Below, in pieces: positions 43,686-51,134 of a DNA stretch of 64,000 bases. The notes beneath the pieces are model-generated. The model did not search any database and was not told the origin of the DNA. It saw nothing but the letters and a program-made list of their open reading frames with translations. The stretch is from Oceaniglobus roseus (lineage in GTDB: Bacteria > Pseudomonadota > Alphaproteobacteria > Rhodobacterales > Rhodobacteraceae), in NCBI RefSeq assembly GCF_002869745.1, contig NZ_PNOS01000007.1, positions 53,696 through 117,695 on the forward strand, given 5' to 3'. The stretch's first letter is position 1, and every line of letters starts with the position of its first letter. Both the position numbers and the translations under genes were made by a program.

Positions 43686-46139
43686 ATGAGCAGCTTTGAC
43701 GAGAGTGACGCCTTCGAGGCGGCGGTGCCGCTGTCGCAGCGTGCCATGGCCAGCCGCCCGGCACCCTATCTAGACGGGCTGAACCCGGCGCAACGCCAGG
43801 CCGTCGAGACGCTTGACGGTCCGGTGCTGATGCTCGCCGGGGCGGGGACCGGGAAGACGAAGGCGCTGACCGCCCGCATCGCCCACCTGATGATGACCGG
43901 GCGCGCCCGCCCGAACGAGATCCTCGCGGTGACCTTCACCAACAAGGCCGCGCGCGAGATGAAGGACCGGGTGGGCCGGCTTCTGGGCCAGACGGTCGAG
44001 GGGATGCCGTGGCTCGGCACCTTCCACGCGATCTGCGTCAAGCTGCTGCGCCGCCATGCCGAACTGGTGGGGCTGAAGTCGAACTTCACGATCCTCGACA
44101 CCGACGACCAGATCCGGCTCATGAAACAGCTGATCCTGGCCGAGAACATCGACGAGAAGCGCTGGCCCGCCCGCCAGCTGGCCGGGATCATCGACGGCTG
44201 GAAGAACCGCGCCTGGACGCCCGCAAAGGTGCCCGCCGCCGAGGCGGGGGCGTTCAACCACCGCGGCACCGAGCTTTACGATTATTACCAGCAGCGGCTG
44301 AAGACCCTGAACGCCGTGGATTTCGGCGACCTGCTGCTGCACTGCCTGACGATCTTCCAGGAACATCCCGACGTGCTGGAGCAGTACCAGCGCTGGTTCC
44401 GCTTCATCCTGGTGGACGAGTACCAGGACACCAACGTCGCGCAGTACATGTGGCTCCGGCTGCTCGCGCAGTCGCACCGCAACATCTGCTGCGTCGGCGA
44501 CGACGACCAGTCGATCTATGGCTGGCGCGGGGCCGAGGTGGGCAACATCCTGCGGTTCGAGAAGGACTTCCCCGGCGCCACCGTGGTGCGGCTGGAGCAG
44601 AACTATCGCTCGACTCCGCACATCCTTGCCGCGGCCTCGGGCGTGATCGATTCGAACAAGGGGCGGCTCGGCAAGACGCTGTTCACCGACCTGACCGAGG
44701 GCGAGAAGGTGCGCCTGATCGGCCACTGGGACGGCGAGGAGGAGGCGCGCTGGATCGGCGAGGAGGTCGAGGCGCTGCAACGGGGCACCCGCGGACTCGA
44801 CCCGGTCAGCCTCGACGACATGGCGATTCTCGTCCGCGCCTCGCACCAGATGCGCGCGTTCGAGGATCGGTTCCTGACCATCGGGCTGCCCTACCGCGTG
44901 ATCGGCGGCCCGCGCTTCTATGAACGGCTCGAGGTCCGGGACGCCATGGCCTATTTCCGGCTGGCGGTCTCTCCCGACGACGACCTGGCCTTCGAGCGGA
45001 TCGTGAACACGCCGAAGCGGGGCCTTGGCGACAAGGCCCAGCAGAACATCCAGAAGGCGGCGCGCGAGAATGGCGCGACGCTGGTGGACGGCGCGCGGAT
45101 CCTGCTTTCGGAAGGCGGGATCGGCGGCAAGGGCGCGGGCGAGCTGCGGCACCTCGTCGACAACATCGCCCGCTGGCACGACATGGCCGCGCGGCAGACC
45201 GCGGCGACGGGCGGGGCCGGGGATGGCGAGGTGCTGGAGACGGTTTCGCCGAAGGGCCCCGGCATCAGCCACATCGAGCTGGCCGAGCAGATCCTGGAAG
45301 AGTCGGGCTATGTCGCGCACTGGCAGAACGACAAGACGCCCGAGGCGCCGGGGCGGCTGGAGAACCTCAAGGAGCTGGTGAAGGCGCTGGAGCAGTTCGA
45401 CAACCTCCAAGGCTTCCTCGAACACGTCTCCCTGATCATGGACAACGAATCGGACGCGGGCGGCGCGAAGGTCTCGATCATGACGCTGCACGCGGCGAAG
45501 GGGCTGGAATTTCCGGCCGTGTTCCTGCCGGGTTGGGAAGACGGGCTGTTTCCCTCGCAGCGCTCGATGGACGAATCTGGTCTCAAGGGGCTCGAGGAGG
45601 AACGGCGGCTGGCCTATGTCGGCATCACCCGGGCCGAGCGGCTGGCGACGATCAGCTTCGCGGCGAACCGGCGGGTCTATGGCCAGTGGCAGTCGGCCCT
45701 GCCGTCGCGTTTCATCGACGAACTGCCTTCCGCCCATGTCGACGTGCTGACTCCGCCGGGCCTTTACGGCGGCGGATACGGGGCCGCGGGCATGGCGGCG
45801 CAGGCTTCTCCGTCGATCTCGATGGGCGCGGAATCGAGCCTCTACCAGAAGGCGGCCGATGCGAACGTCTACAACTCGCCGGGCTGGAAGCGGATGCAGG
45901 CCCGCAGCGCGTCGCGCCCCATGAGCCAGCCGCGCGAACAGCGCAACATGGTGATCGACCTCGATGCCGTGGCCGCCTACGGCGCCGGCGACCGGGTATT
46001 CCACACCAAGTTCGGCTACGGCACGGTGATGGGCATCGAGGGCGACAAGCTGGATATCGAGTTCGACAAGGCGGGCGCGAAGAAGGTTGTCGCCAAGTTC
46101 GTCGTCGACGCCGACAGCGCGGGCGACGTGCCGTTCTGA
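43686..46139 (+). CDS. uvrD: UvrD/PcrA/Rep-type superfamily 1 DNA helicase
   Basis: An 817-residue 3'-5' helicase. Walker A GAGTGKTKALTARIA, motif Ia AVTFTNKAAREM, motif II LVDEYQDTNVAQY, motif III VGDDDQSIYGWRGAEVGNI, motif IV VVRLEQNYRSTPHI, motif V VSIMTLHAAKGLEFPAVFL and motif VI EERRLAYVGITRAERLATIS are all intact. The C-terminal Tudor-like segment (DRVFHTKFGYGTVMGIEGDKLDIEFDKAG) matches PcrA/UvrD. It acts in excision repair, mismatch repair and displacement of RecA. A LexA box upstream implies SOS induction. The downstream hairpin array on the other strand begins close to its stop. Confidence 0.95.
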   Translation: MSSFDESDAFEAAVPLSQRAMASRPAPYLDGLNPAQRQAVETLDGPVLMLAGAGTGKTKALTARIAHLMMTGRARPNEILAVTFTNKAAREMKDRVGRLLGQTVEGMPWLGTFHAICVKLLRRHAELVGLKSNFTILDTDDQIRLMKQLILAENIDEKRWPARQLAGIIDGWKNRAWTPAKVPAAEAGAFNHRGTELYDYYQQRLKTLNAVDFGDLLLHCLTIFQEHPDVLEQYQRWFRFILVDEYQDTNVAQYMWLRLLAQSHRNICCVGDDDQSIYGWRGAEVGNILRFEKDFPGATVVRLEQNYRSTPHILAAASGVIDSNKGRLGKTLFTDLTEGEKVRLIGHWDGEEEARWIGEEVEALQRGTRGLDPVSLDDMAILVRASHQMRAFEDRFLTIGLPYRVIGGPRFYERLEVRDAMAYFRLAVSPDDDLAFERIVNTPKRGLGDKAQQNIQKAARENGATLVDGARILLSEGGIGGKGAGELRHLVDNIARWHDMAARQTAATGGAGDGEVLETVSPKGPGISHIELAEQILEESGYVAHWQNDKTPEAPGRLENLKELVKALEQFDNLQGFLEHVSLIMDNESDAGGAKVSIMTLHAAKGLEFPAVFLPGWEDGLFPSQRSMDESGLKGLEEERRLAYVGITRAERLATISFAANRRVYGQWQSALPSRFIDELPSAHVDVLTPPGLYGGGYGAAGMAAQASPSISMGAESSLYQKAADANVYNSPGWKRMQARSASRPMSQPREQRNMVIDLDAVAAYGAGDRVFHTKFGYGTVMGIEGDKLDIEFDKAGAKKVVAKFVVDADSAGDVPF

Positions 46140-46185
46140 GGGCGGCGCCCCACCTGCGCGTTGCGGTCAGCGATATCGGGAAAGG

Positions 46186-46300
46186 GGTGCACCGGCAGCC
46201 GGGAGGAGGTGACTGCCGGTGCGTGTCCCACGGGCCGATTGGGAGGAGAGGCCCGCGGTTCCTGGAGGGCGCATCGGCGCCTGCTCCGTATCCTTGGCAG
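46186..46300 (-). ncRNA. CcsR/cuckoo-type small RNA, unit 7 (distal)
   Basis: The last unit of the array, with two hairpins exposing pyrimidine loops on the minus strand. First hairpin: CGGGCC/GGCCCG with near-motif at 46241-46249 (GGGAGGAGA on plus). Second hairpin: GCACCGGCAG/CTGCCGGTGC (46189-46198, 46213-46222), perfect 10-bp stem enclosing GGGAGGAGG (46201-46209). The RNA loop reads CCUCCUCCC, complementary to Shine-Dalgarno sequences. Confidence 0.7.
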
Positions 46301-46420
46301 GGTCGGCGGTGCCCGGGAGGAGGTGGACACCGCCGCTCTGCGCATGCGTCCCCGATGGGAGGATCGGTTCCGCATGTCTCTCGGGTCGGGGCCTGTCGAA
46401 GGCCGGGACCCTGAAACCGG
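46301..46420 (-). ncRNA. CcsR/cuckoo-type small RNA, unit 6
   Basis: Two loops on the minus strand at 46357-46363 (stem CATGCG/CGCATG) and 46315-46323 (stem GGCGGTG/CACCGCC). It is preceded 5' (in plus, following) by the separating hairpin GGCCT-gtcga-AGGCC. Same architecture as its neighbours, about 120 bp. Confidence 0.7.
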
Positions 46421-46538
46421 GGGGCGACGGTGCCCGGGAGGAGGTAGGCACCGCCGCTCTCTTCAGCACGTCCCCGATGGGAGGATCAGGACCGCGCATC
46501 TCTCGGGTCGGGGCCTTTCGGCCGGAACCCTGAAATTG
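46421..46538 (-). ncRNA. CcsR/cuckoo-type small RNA, unit 5
   Basis: Loops at 46479-46485 and 46436-46444. The second stem is the CGGTG/CACCG variant. Unit length is 118 bp. The separating hairpin here is shorter (GGCC-tttc-GGCC-like), suggesting decay or drift. Confidence 0.65.
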
Positions 46539-46660
46539 GGGGCGACGGTGCCCGGGAGGAGGTAGGCACCGCCGCTCTCTTCAGCGCGTTCCCGATGGGA
46601 GGATCAGGTTCGCGCATCTCTCGGGTCGGGGCCTGTCGCAGGCCGGGACCCTGAAACTGG
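46539..46660 (-). ncRNA. CcsR/cuckoo-type small RNA, unit 4
   Basis: Loops at 46597-46603 and 46554-46562. The separator GGCCTG-tcg-CAGGCC is intact. Very close in sequence to units 3 and 2. Confidence 0.7.
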
Positions 46661-46780
46661 GGGGCGACGGTGCACGGGAGGAGGTAGGCACCGCCGCTCT
46701 CTTCAGCACGTCCCCGATGGGAGGATCAGGTTCGCGCGTTCCTTGGATCGAGGCCTGTCGCAGGCCGGGACCCTGAAACT
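46661..46780 (-). ncRNA. CcsR/cuckoo-type small RNA, unit 3
   Basis: Loops at 46719-46725 and 46676-46684. The first stem is partly GCACG/CGCGC. One change (GTGCACGGGAG instead of GTGCCCGGGAG on plus) next to the second loop distinguishes it. Confidence 0.7.
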
Positions 46781-46782
46781 GG

Positions 46783-46900
46783 GGGGCGACGGTGCCCGGG
46801 AGGAGGTAGGCACCGCCGCTCTCTTCAGCGCGTCCCCGATGGGAGGATCAGGTTCGCGCGTTCCTTGGATCGAAGCCTGTCGCAGGCCGGGACCCGGTTG
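46783..46900 (-). ncRNA. CcsR/cuckoo-type small RNA, unit 2
   Basis: Loops at 46841-46847 (stem GCGCG/CGCGC) and 46798-46806. Separator hairpin GCCTG-tcg-CAGGC on its 5' side. Confidence 0.7.
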
Positions 46901-46904
46901 AGAA

Positions 46905-46985
46905 AAAAGCGGCGACATCCGGGAGGAGGTGAATGTCGCCGCCAGAAACAGATGACCCCGGGAGGAGGTGGGGCCCTCTGATCTC
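46905..46985 (-). ncRNA. CcsR/cuckoo-type small RNA, unit 1 (next to the DUF1127 gene)
   Basis: First loop at 46960-46968, flanked CCCC/GGGG. Second loop at 46921-46929 in the perfect 10-bp stem GCGGCGACAT/ATGTCGCCGC (46909-46918, 46933-46942). Its 14-nt loop is identical to that of unit 7, although the stems share no sequence. It starts 7 bp after the DUF1127 stop, consistent with one precursor transcript. Confidence 0.72.
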
Positions 46986-46991
46986 GTGACG

Positions 46992-47213
46992 TCAGCGGCG
47001 CCCGTAGGCGGCTTCGGTCGCAATGCTGGTGATCATCGACCGGTTGATGCCGAGATCCGCCAGGTCACGGTTGCTGAGCGCGGAAAGCTCGGCATGGGTG
47101 CGGCGGTACACTCGGTACTGGTCGAAACGAACACCGATATTCTTCAGGGTGGCCGAAAGACGGCCGGTGATCTCTGCGCGGTCGGCGCGGCTGCCGGATG
47201 CTGCGTATGCCAT
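46992..47213 (-). CDS. DUF1127 small basic protein (CcaF1-like)
   Basis: A 73-residue protein ending ELSALSNRDLADLGINRSMITSIATEAAYGRR; the RDLxDLGINRS motif defines DUF1127. ATG 47213 has GAGGT 6 bp upstream (minus strand). In Rhodobacter sphaeroides a DUF1127 protein of this type (CcaF1) is co-transcribed with the CcsR sRNAs and binds RNA. The array beginning 7 bp downstream here reproduces that arrangement. Role here by homology of protein and locus. Confidence 0.85.
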   Translation of the reverse strand: MAYAASGSRADRAEITGRLSATLKNIGVRFDQYRVYRRTHAELSALSNRDLADLGINRSMITSIATEAAYGRR

Positions 47214-47459
47214 TTTGCTACCTCGTTCTCGGGCTGTCAGTTCGCCCCGTTCGTTGATCCTGAAGATAGACAAATGCTGCACCTGCACAACGTCCCAAAT
47301 GCTCATTGCTGCCATGCGGCAAATGCATATGTATTGCTGACCTATCGTTAACCTCTCCCGGCGGCCGATGCCTTTAATCCCGGCAGTTGAAAAACCTGCG
47401 GGCCTTGCTGCCCGAGTCGGAAGGTGCATCTGTGGAGCCGATCAAAGGAAGGACATCCC

Positions 47460-48524
47460 ATGACCGTGACCCGCCAGACGATCCTCGACACCCTCGCGCG
47501 GCTGCAGCTGCCCGGCGGCGGCACGCTCGTCTCCGAGGACATGGTGCGCGCCGTGACCGTCGAGGGCGGCGCGGTCCGATTCGTGATCGAGGCGCCGAGC
47601 CCGGACGTGGCGCGGCGCATGGGCGCGATCCGCGAGGCGGCCGAGCGGCTGGTGGCCGAGCTGCCCGGCGTCACCTCGGCCTCGGCGCTCCTGACGGCGC
47701 ACGAGGAGAAGGCGCCGCCGAGCCTGAAGGTGGGACGCCATCCCACCCCGCAGGCGCCGGGGCGCCAGGGCGTGCCGGGGGTCGACCGGATCCTGGCCGT
47801 CGGCTCGGGGAAGGGGGGCGTGGGCAAGTCCACCGTCGCCTCGAACCTCGCGGTGGCGCTGGCGAAGGCGGGGCGGCGGGTCGGCCTGCTTGACGCCGAC
47901 ATATACGGACCCTCGCAGCCCCGGATGATGGGCGTCTCTGAGAGGCCCGCTTCGCCCGACGGCAAGACGATCCTTCCCCTGACCGCCCACGGCGTCACCG
48001 TCATGTCGATCGGGCTGATGCTGGAGGCGGACAAGGCGGTGGTCTGGCGGGGCCCGATGCTGATGGGGGCCCTCCAGCAGATGCTGGGGCAGGTGGCCTG
48101 GGGCGACCTCGACGTGCTGATCGTGGACCTGCCGCCGGGGACGGGCGATGTGCAGCTGACTCTGTGCCAGCGCCACGAGGTGACGGGGGCGATCGTGGTC
48201 TCGACCCCGCAGGACGTGGCGCTGCTGGATGCGAGGAAGGCGCTCGACATGTTCGCGACCCTCGGGACGCCGGTGCTGGGCCTGATCGAGAACATGTCGG
48301 TCTTCGTCTGCCCGCACTGTGGGGGGCAATCCCATATCTTCGGCTCCGGCGGCGTCCGGGCCGAGGCGGCGCGGCTTGGCCTGCCGTTCCTTGGCGAGCT
48401 GCCGCTCAGCCTCGATGTCCGGCTCGCGGGCGATTCCGGCGTGCCCGCGGCCGCGAAGGGCGGGGCGGAAGCCGCGGCCTACCTCGACCTCGCGCAGCGG
48501 CTGATCGACCGCGGCGCCGCCTGA
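47460..48524 (+). CDS. Mrp/ApbC-family Fe-S carrier ATPase
   Basis: A 354-residue protein. An N-terminal DUF59/MIP18-like domain (residues 1-90) precedes the ParA/Mrp ATPase with deviant Walker A (VGSGKGGVGKSTVASNLA), LLDADIYGPSQPRMMG, Walker B VDLPPGTGDVQLTL, and the CPHCGG CxxC pair that bridges the Fe-S cluster in the dimer. It assembles or transfers 4Fe-4S clusters. ATG 47460 follows AAGGAAGG. It is divergent from the DUF1127 gene. Confidence 0.92.
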   Translation: MTVTRQTILDTLARLQLPGGGTLVSEDMVRAVTVEGGAVRFVIEAPSPDVARRMGAIREAAERLVAELPGVTSASALLTAHEEKAPPSLKVGRHPTPQAPGRQGVPGVDRILAVGSGKGGVGKSTVASNLAVALAKAGRRVGLLDADIYGPSQPRMMGVSERPASPDGKTILPLTAHGVTVMSIGLMLEADKAVVWRGPMLMGALQQMLGQVAWGDLDVLIVDLPPGTGDVQLTLCQRHEVTGAIVVSTPQDVALLDARKALDMFATLGTPVLGLIENMSVFVCPHCGGQSHIFGSGGVRAEAARLGLPFLGELPLSLDVRLAGDSGVPAAAKGGAEAAAYLDLAQRLIDRGAA

Positions 48525-48542
48525 AGGAGCGTGCGGGGCGGT

Positions 48543-48605
48543 TCCCATGGAATCCCATGGGACGGACCCCCCGAGGGGCGACACGGGATTTGGGAAACCG
48601 TGGGA
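48543..48605. promoter_or_regulatory. MraZ-box-like repeats, cluster 1
   Basis: TCCCA at 48543 and 48553 (10-bp period), TGGGA at 48558, then TGGGA at 48591 and 48601 (again 10 bp apart). MraZ binds TGGGN repeats with 5-nt spacers, so each 10-bp pair fits. The cluster lies just after the mrp stop, about 700 bp before mraZ. Confidence 0.45.
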
Positions 48606-48701
48606 ACGCCTGACACGCCTACCTCGAACGGCGTAGGTCGGCGCAAAGATGCGGATGTACCTGGCCCGATCACGCGAGTTCGAATCAAATCACAGGTAAA
48701 T

Positions 48702-48725
48702 GATTCGCGCTTCGAAGCGCCAATC
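48702..48725. repeat. Near-perfect 24-bp palindrome
   Basis: GATT-C-[GCGCTTCGAAGCGC]-C-AATC: a perfect 14-bp centre (48707-48720) with matching GATT/AATC outer arms and one mismatched pair. It may be a protein binding site, or a hairpin terminating mrp transcription. Confidence 0.55.
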
Positions 48726-48735
48726 TGGCAGAATC

Positions 48736-48756
48736 TGTGGATAACAGTGGGGATAA
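48736..48756. promoter_or_regulatory. DnaA box pair
   Basis: TGTGGATAA at 48736-48744 is an exact consensus DnaA box on the minus strand (TTATCCACA). TGGGGATAA at 48748-48756 is a one-mismatch second site. They lie 10 bp from the palindrome and about 520 bp upstream of mraZ. Confidence 0.5.
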
Positions 48757-48960
48757 CGCTGTCTCGGGCGTTATGTTCCTGCCGCGCCGCCTGCGAAGCG
48801 CAAGTTTTTTGCGCAGCCGACAACCACAACATGTAGTTGCCCATGCCTCGCCTTCATCAATAGGCGCATCCTAATACGCTGAAATCGCGCGCATTAACCA
48901 CTGTTGCCCCGAGGACACTGGCAGGGGCCGGAGTGTCGGGAAATGGCCGATGGGGCAATT

Positions 48961-48995
48961 TCCCATTGCTTCCCATGTATTCCCATGGCATCCCT
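48961..48995. promoter_or_regulatory. MraZ-box array upstream of mraZ
   Basis: TCCCA at 48961, 48971 and 48981, and TCCCT at 48991: four repeats with strict 10-bp spacing, i.e. TGGGA-N5-TGGGA-N5-TGGGA on the minus strand. This is the known MraZ operator pattern and implies autorepression of the mraZ operon. Confidence 0.65.
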
Positions 48996-49277
48996 AAATC
49001 ATCGAAGAGCAGGGCAGACAGGGACACCGAACGATCCCGAAAGCACTAGCAAAAACAAGCAGATGGCAGGCTTCATACAGGCAGTTCTCTCTTTGAAAAA
49101 CTGAGATCCGGCGCGCGGGCGAGCAGACATCCCCCCAGGTGGCGCGCGCAGTCGGAAACCCCGGAAACGGGTTGAGGGCGGCGAACCGAACAGTGGCAGC
49201 AGTTCGGTTCGCCGTTTTCAGTTTCAGGGGGTCGCAGGGACAACCTGAAGTTTAACGCAGGAAGGAATGATCGGGCC

Positions 49278-49775
49278 GTGTTGGAAGTGTTCATCGGCGA
49301 ACACGACAACAAGATCGACACCAAGGGCAGGATGTCGGTGCCGGCCGATTTCCGTCGCGTCCTGGAAGAGGGCGACCCCAAGTGGGAGCCCGGCAAGAAT
49401 GCAAGCATGGCGATCGTCCACGGGACCGAGGCACGGAACTACCTCGAAGTGTTCACCATGACCAGTTTCGAGCGCGTGCACAAGAAGATCAGCAAGTTGC
49501 CGCCCGCCTCGAAGCAGCGCCGCGCGCTCGAGATCCTCTACGCAGCCAAGACCGTCACCGCGACCCTGGACGAAACCGGGCGGATCGTCCTGCCCGCAAG
49601 GCTGCGCGACAAGCTCAACCTCCAGGGTGCCGTCAAGATCGTGGGCAGCGGGCAGACCTTCAAGATCTGGGAGCCCGCCGTCTACGAGGCCGAGAACGCG
49701 ATGCAGTTGATGGAGGACGAGGATTTCGATCCGAACGTCGACGCTTCGGTCTACCTGCCGGGCGACGAGGACTGA
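49278..49775 (+). CDS. mraZ: Transcriptional regulator MraZ
   Basis: A 165-residue protein with two MraZ (AbrB-like) half-domains: [22 protein letters not shown] near the N-terminus and [22 protein letters not shown] in the middle. MraZ is a ring-forming DNA-binding protein that represses its own division/cell-wall operon. GTG 49278 follows AGGAAGGA. It is first in mraZ-rsmH-ftsL-ftsI-murE-murF-mraY. Confidence 0.93.
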   Translation: MLEVFIGEHDNKIDTKGRMSVPADFRRVLEEGDPKWEPGKNASMAIVHGTEARNYLEVFTMTSFERVHKKISKLPPASKQRRALEILYAAKTVTATLDETGRIVLPARLRDKLNLQGAVKIVGSGQTFKIWEPAVYEAENAMQLMEDEDFDPNVDASVYLPGDED

Positions 49776-49779
49776 TGCC

Positions 49780-50781
49780 GTGTCCCCGGCTGCCGTAACT
49801 CCCGAAAAACCCCATGTTCCCGTCCTGTTGCGCCCGCTTCTTGAAGCGGTGGCGCCGGTCGGGGGCCGCTGGCTCGACGGCACGTTCGGGGCCGGTGGCT
49901 ATGCCCGCGGGCTGCTGGCGGCGGGGGCTGACCTGGTGATCGGCGTCGACCGCGATCCGTCGGTCTTCGCGATGGCAAAGGAATGGGCAGGGGAACATGG
50001 CGGCCGGCTCAGGCTGGTCGAGGGCACCTTCGGCCGGCTCGACACCTATTGCGACGCGCCGCTCGACGGGGTGGTGCTGGACCTCGGCGTCAGCTCGATG
50101 CAGCTCGACCAGGCCGAACGGGGCTTCTCGTTCCAGAAGGACGGCCCGCTCGACATGCGCATGGGCGGCGCGGGGCCGAGCGCCGCGGACCTCGTCAACG
50201 GGCTGGACGAGGGGACGCTGGCCGACATCCTGTTCCACTACGGAGAAGAGCGCGCGGCCCGCCGCATCGCCCGCGCCATCGTGAAGATCCGCGCCGAGGG
50301 ACCGATCGAGACCACCCGGCACCTGGCCCGCGTCGTCGAGGGGTGCCTGCCGCGGGCGAAGCCCGGCCAGAGTCACCCCGCGACGCGCAGCTTCCAGGCG
50401 ATCCGCATCGCCGTGAACGACGAGTTCGGCGAGCTGGTGGCGGGGCTTGAGGCGGCCGAGCGCGCGCTGGCGCCGGGCGGAAAGCTGGCCGTCGTCAGCT
50501 TCCACTCGCTCGAGGACCGCATCGTCAAGCGCTTCCTGACCGCCCGCTCGGGCGGCGGGGGCAGGGCGAACCGCTATGCGCCCGAGGCCGACACGCCCGA
50601 TCCGGCCTTCACCGCGGTCTCGAAGGGCATCGGCCCCGATGCCGCGGAGCTCGAGGCGAATCCCCGGGCCCGCTCGGCCCGGCTGAGAGTGGCCACGCGC
50701 ACCGCCACCGCCGCCGCGCCGGTGGACCGCACCGCACTGGGACTGCCGAAATTCGACCATCTGGGGGACTTGCGCACATGA
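49780..50781 (+). CDS. rsmH: 16S rRNA (cytosine(1402)-N4)-methyltransferase
   Basis: A 333-residue RsmH (MraW). It shows [15 protein letters not shown], the SAM site [21 protein letters not shown], and [29 protein letters not shown], then [18 protein letters not shown]. It methylates C1402 of 16S rRNA. GTG 49780 lies 4 bp past the mraZ stop. Confidence 0.95.
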   Translation: MSPAAVTPEKPHVPVLLRPLLEAVAPVGGRWLDGTFGAGGYARGLLAAGADLVIGVDRDPSVFAMAKEWAGEHGGRLRLVEGTFGRLDTYCDAPLDGVVLDLGVSSMQLDQAERGFSFQKDGPLDMRMGGAGPSAADLVNGLDEGTLADILFHYGEERAARRIARAIVKIRAEGPIETTRHLARVVEGCLPRAKPGQSHPATRSFQAIRIAVNDEFGELVAGLEAAERALAPGGKLAVVSFHSLEDRIVKRFLTARSGGGGRANRYAPEADTPDPAFTAVSKGIGPDAAELEANPRARSARLRVATRTATAAAPVDRTALGLPKFDHLGDLRT

Positions 50782-51134
50782 AATCCGTCTTCTTCATCCT
50801 CACGGCCCTGTCGGTGATGGGGCTCGCCTTCTGGGCCTACCAGGAGAACTACAGGACGCAGGAATCCCTGCGCATCGTCGACCGGCTCCAGCGCGACATC
50901 GGCGACCGGCGCGAGGCGATCGCGGTGCTGAAGGCCGAATGGGCCTACCTCAACCGTCCCGCCCGCCTGCGCGATCTCGCGGCGCTGAACTTCGACCGCC
51001 TGGGCCTGCTGCCGCTGGTGCCCGAGCAGTTCGCCCGCGTCGACGAGGTGGCCTTTCCTGCCCCCGAGCTGCCCGCGATGGATCTCACCGGCACCGTCAT
51101 GACCAGCGGCACCAACGAGGAGCAGGAGCCATGA
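50778..51134 (+). CDS. ftsL: Cell division protein FtsL
   Basis: A 118-residue bitopic protein: short cytoplasmic end, one membrane helix ([18 protein letters not shown]) and a periplasmic coiled-coil-like segment ([30 protein letters not shown]). The size and position between rsmH and ftsI identify it. It overlaps rsmH by 4 bp and ftsI by 4 bp. Confidence 0.9.
   Translation: MKSVFFILTALSVMGLAFWAYQENYRTQESLRIVDRLQRDIGDRREAIAVLKAEWAYLNRPARLRDLAALNFDRLGLLPLVPEQFARVDEVAFPAPELPAMDLTGTVMTSGTNEEQEP

Larger units (their letters stand above)
48525..49277. other. 753-bp regulatory region upstream of mraZ
   Basis: The longest non-coding stretch of the window. It contains TGGGN-type repeats at 48543-48605 and 48961-48995, a near-perfect palindrome at 48702-48725, two DnaA-box-like sites at 48736-48756, and an AT-rich segment around 48740-48900. 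No ORF in it has support. Confidence 0.65.

Noticed and set aside
46186..46985. Possible CRISPR array (regular repeats of about 120 bp)
   Set aside because: Units are far longer than CRISPR repeat-spacer units, there are no constant repeats with unique spacers, and the conserved pieces are hairpin loops with covarying stems. No cas genes are present.
48670..48700. GAGTTCGAATC resembling a tRNA T arm
   Set aside because: Only the T-loop-like stretch is present; no acceptor, D or anticodon arm can be folded around it. It could be a tRNA-fragment attachment site, but no integrase gene or second copy was seen.
48525..49277. Chromosomal replication origin in the mraZ leader region
   Set aside because: Two DnaA-type boxes and a palindrome exist, but there is no larger cluster of boxes or neighbouring dnaA/parAB/gidA genes; a regulatory role is more economical.
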